The position numbers and the translations under genes were made by a program. From an uncultured Lachnospiraceae bacterium (lineage in GTDB: Bacteria; Bacillota; Clostridia; Lachnospirales; Lachnospiraceae), in assembly GCA_902797015.1 (NCBI GenBank), contig CADBRG010000268.1, positions 1 to 6,105 on the forward strand: 6,105 nt of DNA, in the 5' to 3' direction. Positions within the stretch are counted from its first letter, which is position 1. Each line of letters opens with the position of its first letter. Under the pieces are notes generated by a model. That model saw only the letters and a list, made by a program, of their open reading frames with translations. It had not been told where the DNA came from and searched no databases. Of the stretch, positions 4,623 through 6,105 are shown in pieces.

Positions 4623-6105
4623 ATATAACGGATATATCAAAGCAAAAGCCATCGGATCAGAAGATCTGATCGCGATGATCAGAGAAACCGGACTTCTCGA
4701 GTTTGGCATCGAAAAAGAAGCGGTAGCGGACAAATGGGAGCGCGTGATCGCAGAGAGAGCACAGCAGACCAATCCGATCCGCGTGGTTGCAGGTCTGAAT
4801 AACGCTGACAGAAACGGTGCACTTCTGGCTTTGCTCAAAGACAATGCAGAAAAAGTACTCGATGGCATGTGCATCGCAGCACATGCCATCGAGGCGGATG
4901 AGAAATGGCTGTATCTTCCGGAAGGCTGCGAAGCACTCGGAGAAGCTATTTCCGATGCTGCAAAAGAATGCGGCATCGAGATTCAGTATGGCATCATCAA
5001 CCGCAGAGAAAGCAAGGGCGGTGCATTCCATCATATTGAAACGATGCTTGCACTTTCCGAGATTTTGACAGATTCCTATGAGCCGGGAACCTATGTGGCA
5101 GTTTGCCCGGTATCACACGGCAAAGAGGCTGTGACAGGACCGATCAAAAAGGTTGCATTTGGAACAAAGGTTTCTGACATTTTGAAAGAAGCAGGCATCG
5201 CAGATGACATCCAGGCGATCGCAGTCGGCACAAAGTTATGTGACGCATCTGCAGCAGAGACAGTCATCGAAAAAGAAACAGCAGTCGGCAACGGCGTGAT
5301 TACTGTATACGACAACACCTGCTGTCTGGTCCATGAGTCAGAAAAGGTTCTGTTAGATGGCAGAAAGCAGAGCTGCGGCAAATGTACATTCTGCAGAGAG
5401 GGCCTGATCCAGCTGCATACGATGGTAAGAGAGATCACAGAAGGAAAAGGAAAGAAAGAGTTCCTTCCGATGATCCAGGAGATCGGTGAAGCAATGGCAA
5501 TCTCCACACCGTGTACCATGGGACAGACCGGCGCGGACTTTGTTCTTGGCGGACTGGCAAACTTTGCAGGCGAATTTGAAGAGCATATCCGCAAGAAATG
5601 TGCACATGAAGTTTGCGAAGCATTCCAGACGATCTACATCGATCCGAAGAAGTGTACCGGATGCGGCCTGTGTATCGAAGCGTGCCCGGTCAAAGACGCG
5701 ATCACAGGAAAACCGGGTTATGTTCATATGCTGGATGCGTTTGCCGGCGTTAAAGCAGGCGAATGGATGGATGCATGTCCGGAAGGCGCGATCATCAAGA
5801 CCTCCGGCCGTGTACCGAAGCTTCCGAATAAGCTGACACGTGCTTCGGCCAAACCGGCACCGGGAAGCGCTGGAGAAGCAGCACTTCTGGCAGCAGGCGG
5901 CGCAGCCACAGCAGGTGGAAAGGGCGAAGCAAAGAAAGCTTCCAGACGGATCCGCCGTTCCAGCGCAGCACTTCTGGCAGCATCACAGAGCAGCCAGGCG
6001 GCAGCGGAAGCAGGTGTATCTTCCATCAGCGGCAAAAAGAAAAAAGTTACCAAACCGAGAGTGTTTAACAATACGGATCAATTACTTGGCGGAGGAAAGA
6101 TTATG
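4615..6105 (+). CDS. NuoF/HydB-like iron-sulfur subunit with degenerate FMN/NADH site (open at right edge)
   Basis: Reads 497 codons without a stop to the last base. It aligns along its length with NuoF/HydB. The N-terminal region has GY at 6-7 and an ETGL helix end (24-27). A VVAGLNNADR strand (57-66) follows, then VLDGMCIAAHAIEADEKWLYL (81-101 region), where NuoF has its IAAYAIGA segment. An SLBB-like stretch (about 160-210) follows. The NuoF C-terminal [4Fe-4S] site is intact: C254-x2-C257-x2-C260 and C300 (39 residues later), followed by GQT. A ferredoxin domain follows (C347, C350, C353, C357, C388) with its second CxxCxxC missing, so one cluster is expected. Residues 403-480 are an Ala/Lys/Arg/Ser-rich tail of unknown role. 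The NuoF FMN loop (GRGGAGFP) is absent between G26 and W41, and the acidic NADEGxPG motif has become NADRNG. It is therefore probably a scaffold or electron relay rather than an NADH dehydrogenase. It is cotranscribed and coupled with the GltD-fusion gene. Its true end lies outside the window. Confidence 0.88.
   Translation, partial: MREYNGYIKAKAIGSEDLIAMIRETGLLEFGIEKEAVADKWERVIAERAQQTNPIRVVAGLNNADRNGALLALLKDNAEKVLDGMCIAAHAIEADEKWLYLPEGCEALGEAISDAAKECGIEIQYGIINRRESKGGAFHHIETMLALSEILTDSYEPGTYVAVCPVSHGKEAVTGPIKKVAFGTKVSDILKEAGIADDIQAIAVGTKLCDASAAETVIEKETAVGNGVITVYDNTCCLVHESEKVLLDGRKQSCGKCTFCREGLIQLHTMVREITEGKGKKEFLPMIQEIGEAMAISTPCTMGQTGADFVLGGLANFAGEFEEHIRKKCAHEVCEAFQTIYIDPKKCTGCGLCIEACPVKDAITGKPGYVHMLDAFAGVKAGEWMDACPEGAIIKTSGRVPKLPNKLTRASAKPAPGSAGEAALLAAGGAATAGGKGEAKKASRRIRRSSAALLAASQSSQAAAEAGVSSISGKKKKVTKPRVFNNTDQLLGGGKIM
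5878..5982 (+). repeat. 18-base direct repeat in the Ala-rich tail
   Basis: GCAGCACTTCTGGCAGCA occurs exactly at 5878-5895 and again at 5965-5982, in the same reading frame, 87 bases apart. Both encode AALLAA within the low-complexity C-terminal tail of the NuoF-like protein. This suggests local duplication in an otherwise unstructured, positively charged linker. Confidence 0.7.
6091..6105 (+). promoter_or_regulatory. Ribosome-binding-site-like sequence and ATG at the right edge
   Basis: GGAGG (6091-6095) followed by seven bases and ATG (6103-6105) looks like a translation start. It is in frame with the NuoF-like gene, which has no stop before it. It may be an internal start of a following domain, chance codon choice (Gly-Gly-Lys-Ile-Met), or the start of the next operon gene if the upstream frame is broken. 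The window ends too soon to decide. Confidence 0.3.

Noticed and set aside
5091..6071. Minus-strand frames of 115-167 codons within the NuoF-like gene
   Set aside because: They are antisense to the conserved NuoF and ferredoxin motifs and show low-complexity or composition-driven sequence. They are not real genes.
1..6105. Mobile element, CRISPR array, tRNA or rRNA
   Set aside because: No transposase or integrase motif, no regularly spaced repeats and no RNA-gene-like cloverleaf or rRNA sequence was seen on either strand by eye.

Overview
The window looks like chromosomal DNA of an anaerobic low-to-mid GC Firmicute, most likely a Clostridia/Lachnospiraceae-type organism. This is inferred from strong GGAGG ribosome binding sites, an iron-sulfur-rich flavin oxidoreductase operon of the kind found in strict anaerobes, a PucR/CdaR-type regulator and a DHA2-type MFS exporter. 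No sequence search was possible, so the species is not assigned.

Layout. Positions 1-633 (minus strand) hold the N-terminal 211 codons of an MFS drug-exporter-like permease that runs off the left edge. It has a well-formed promoter overlapped by a short inverted repeat. Divergent from it, 804-992 (plus) encodes a 62-residue single-pass membrane protein of unknown function. A hairpin at 1001-1030 separates this small gene from a convergent 415-residue PucR/CdaR-family transcription factor (1035-2282, minus). The 2283-2471 divergent intergenic region carries an extended -10 promoter and several short inverted repeats. It leads rightward into a two-gene (or longer) operon.

The operon is the notable part. 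Gene 1 (2472-4622) is a fusion: a NuoG/HydA-like N-terminal electron-wire module ([2Fe-2S], His-Cys [4Fe-4S], two ferredoxin-type [4Fe-4S]) joined to a GltD/NfnB-like FAD/NAD(P) oxidoreductase. This is the architecture described for StnC of the Stn transhydrogenase family. Gene 2 (4615 to beyond the right edge) overlaps it by 8 bases. It is a NuoF/HydB-like protein that keeps the C-terminal [4Fe-4S] site and a ferredoxin domain. However, the glycine-rich FMN/NADH loop and the acidic NADEGxPG motif of NuoF have been replaced, and the second ferredoxin motif is half lost. It then runs into an Ala/Lys/Ser-rich tail that is still open at the last base.

Together the two genes suggest a soluble cytoplasmic complex. 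The GltD-like module would exchange hydride with NAD(P)H, and electrons would run through an iron-sulfur wire into a NuoF-like scaffold that probably no longer binds FMN. The terminal partner (hydrogenase, molybdenum enzyme, ferredoxin or other) must lie to the right of the window. No NuoE/HydC-like gene is visible here. The PucR-type gene, being divergent from the operon promoter, is the natural candidate for its regulator, but this is inference.
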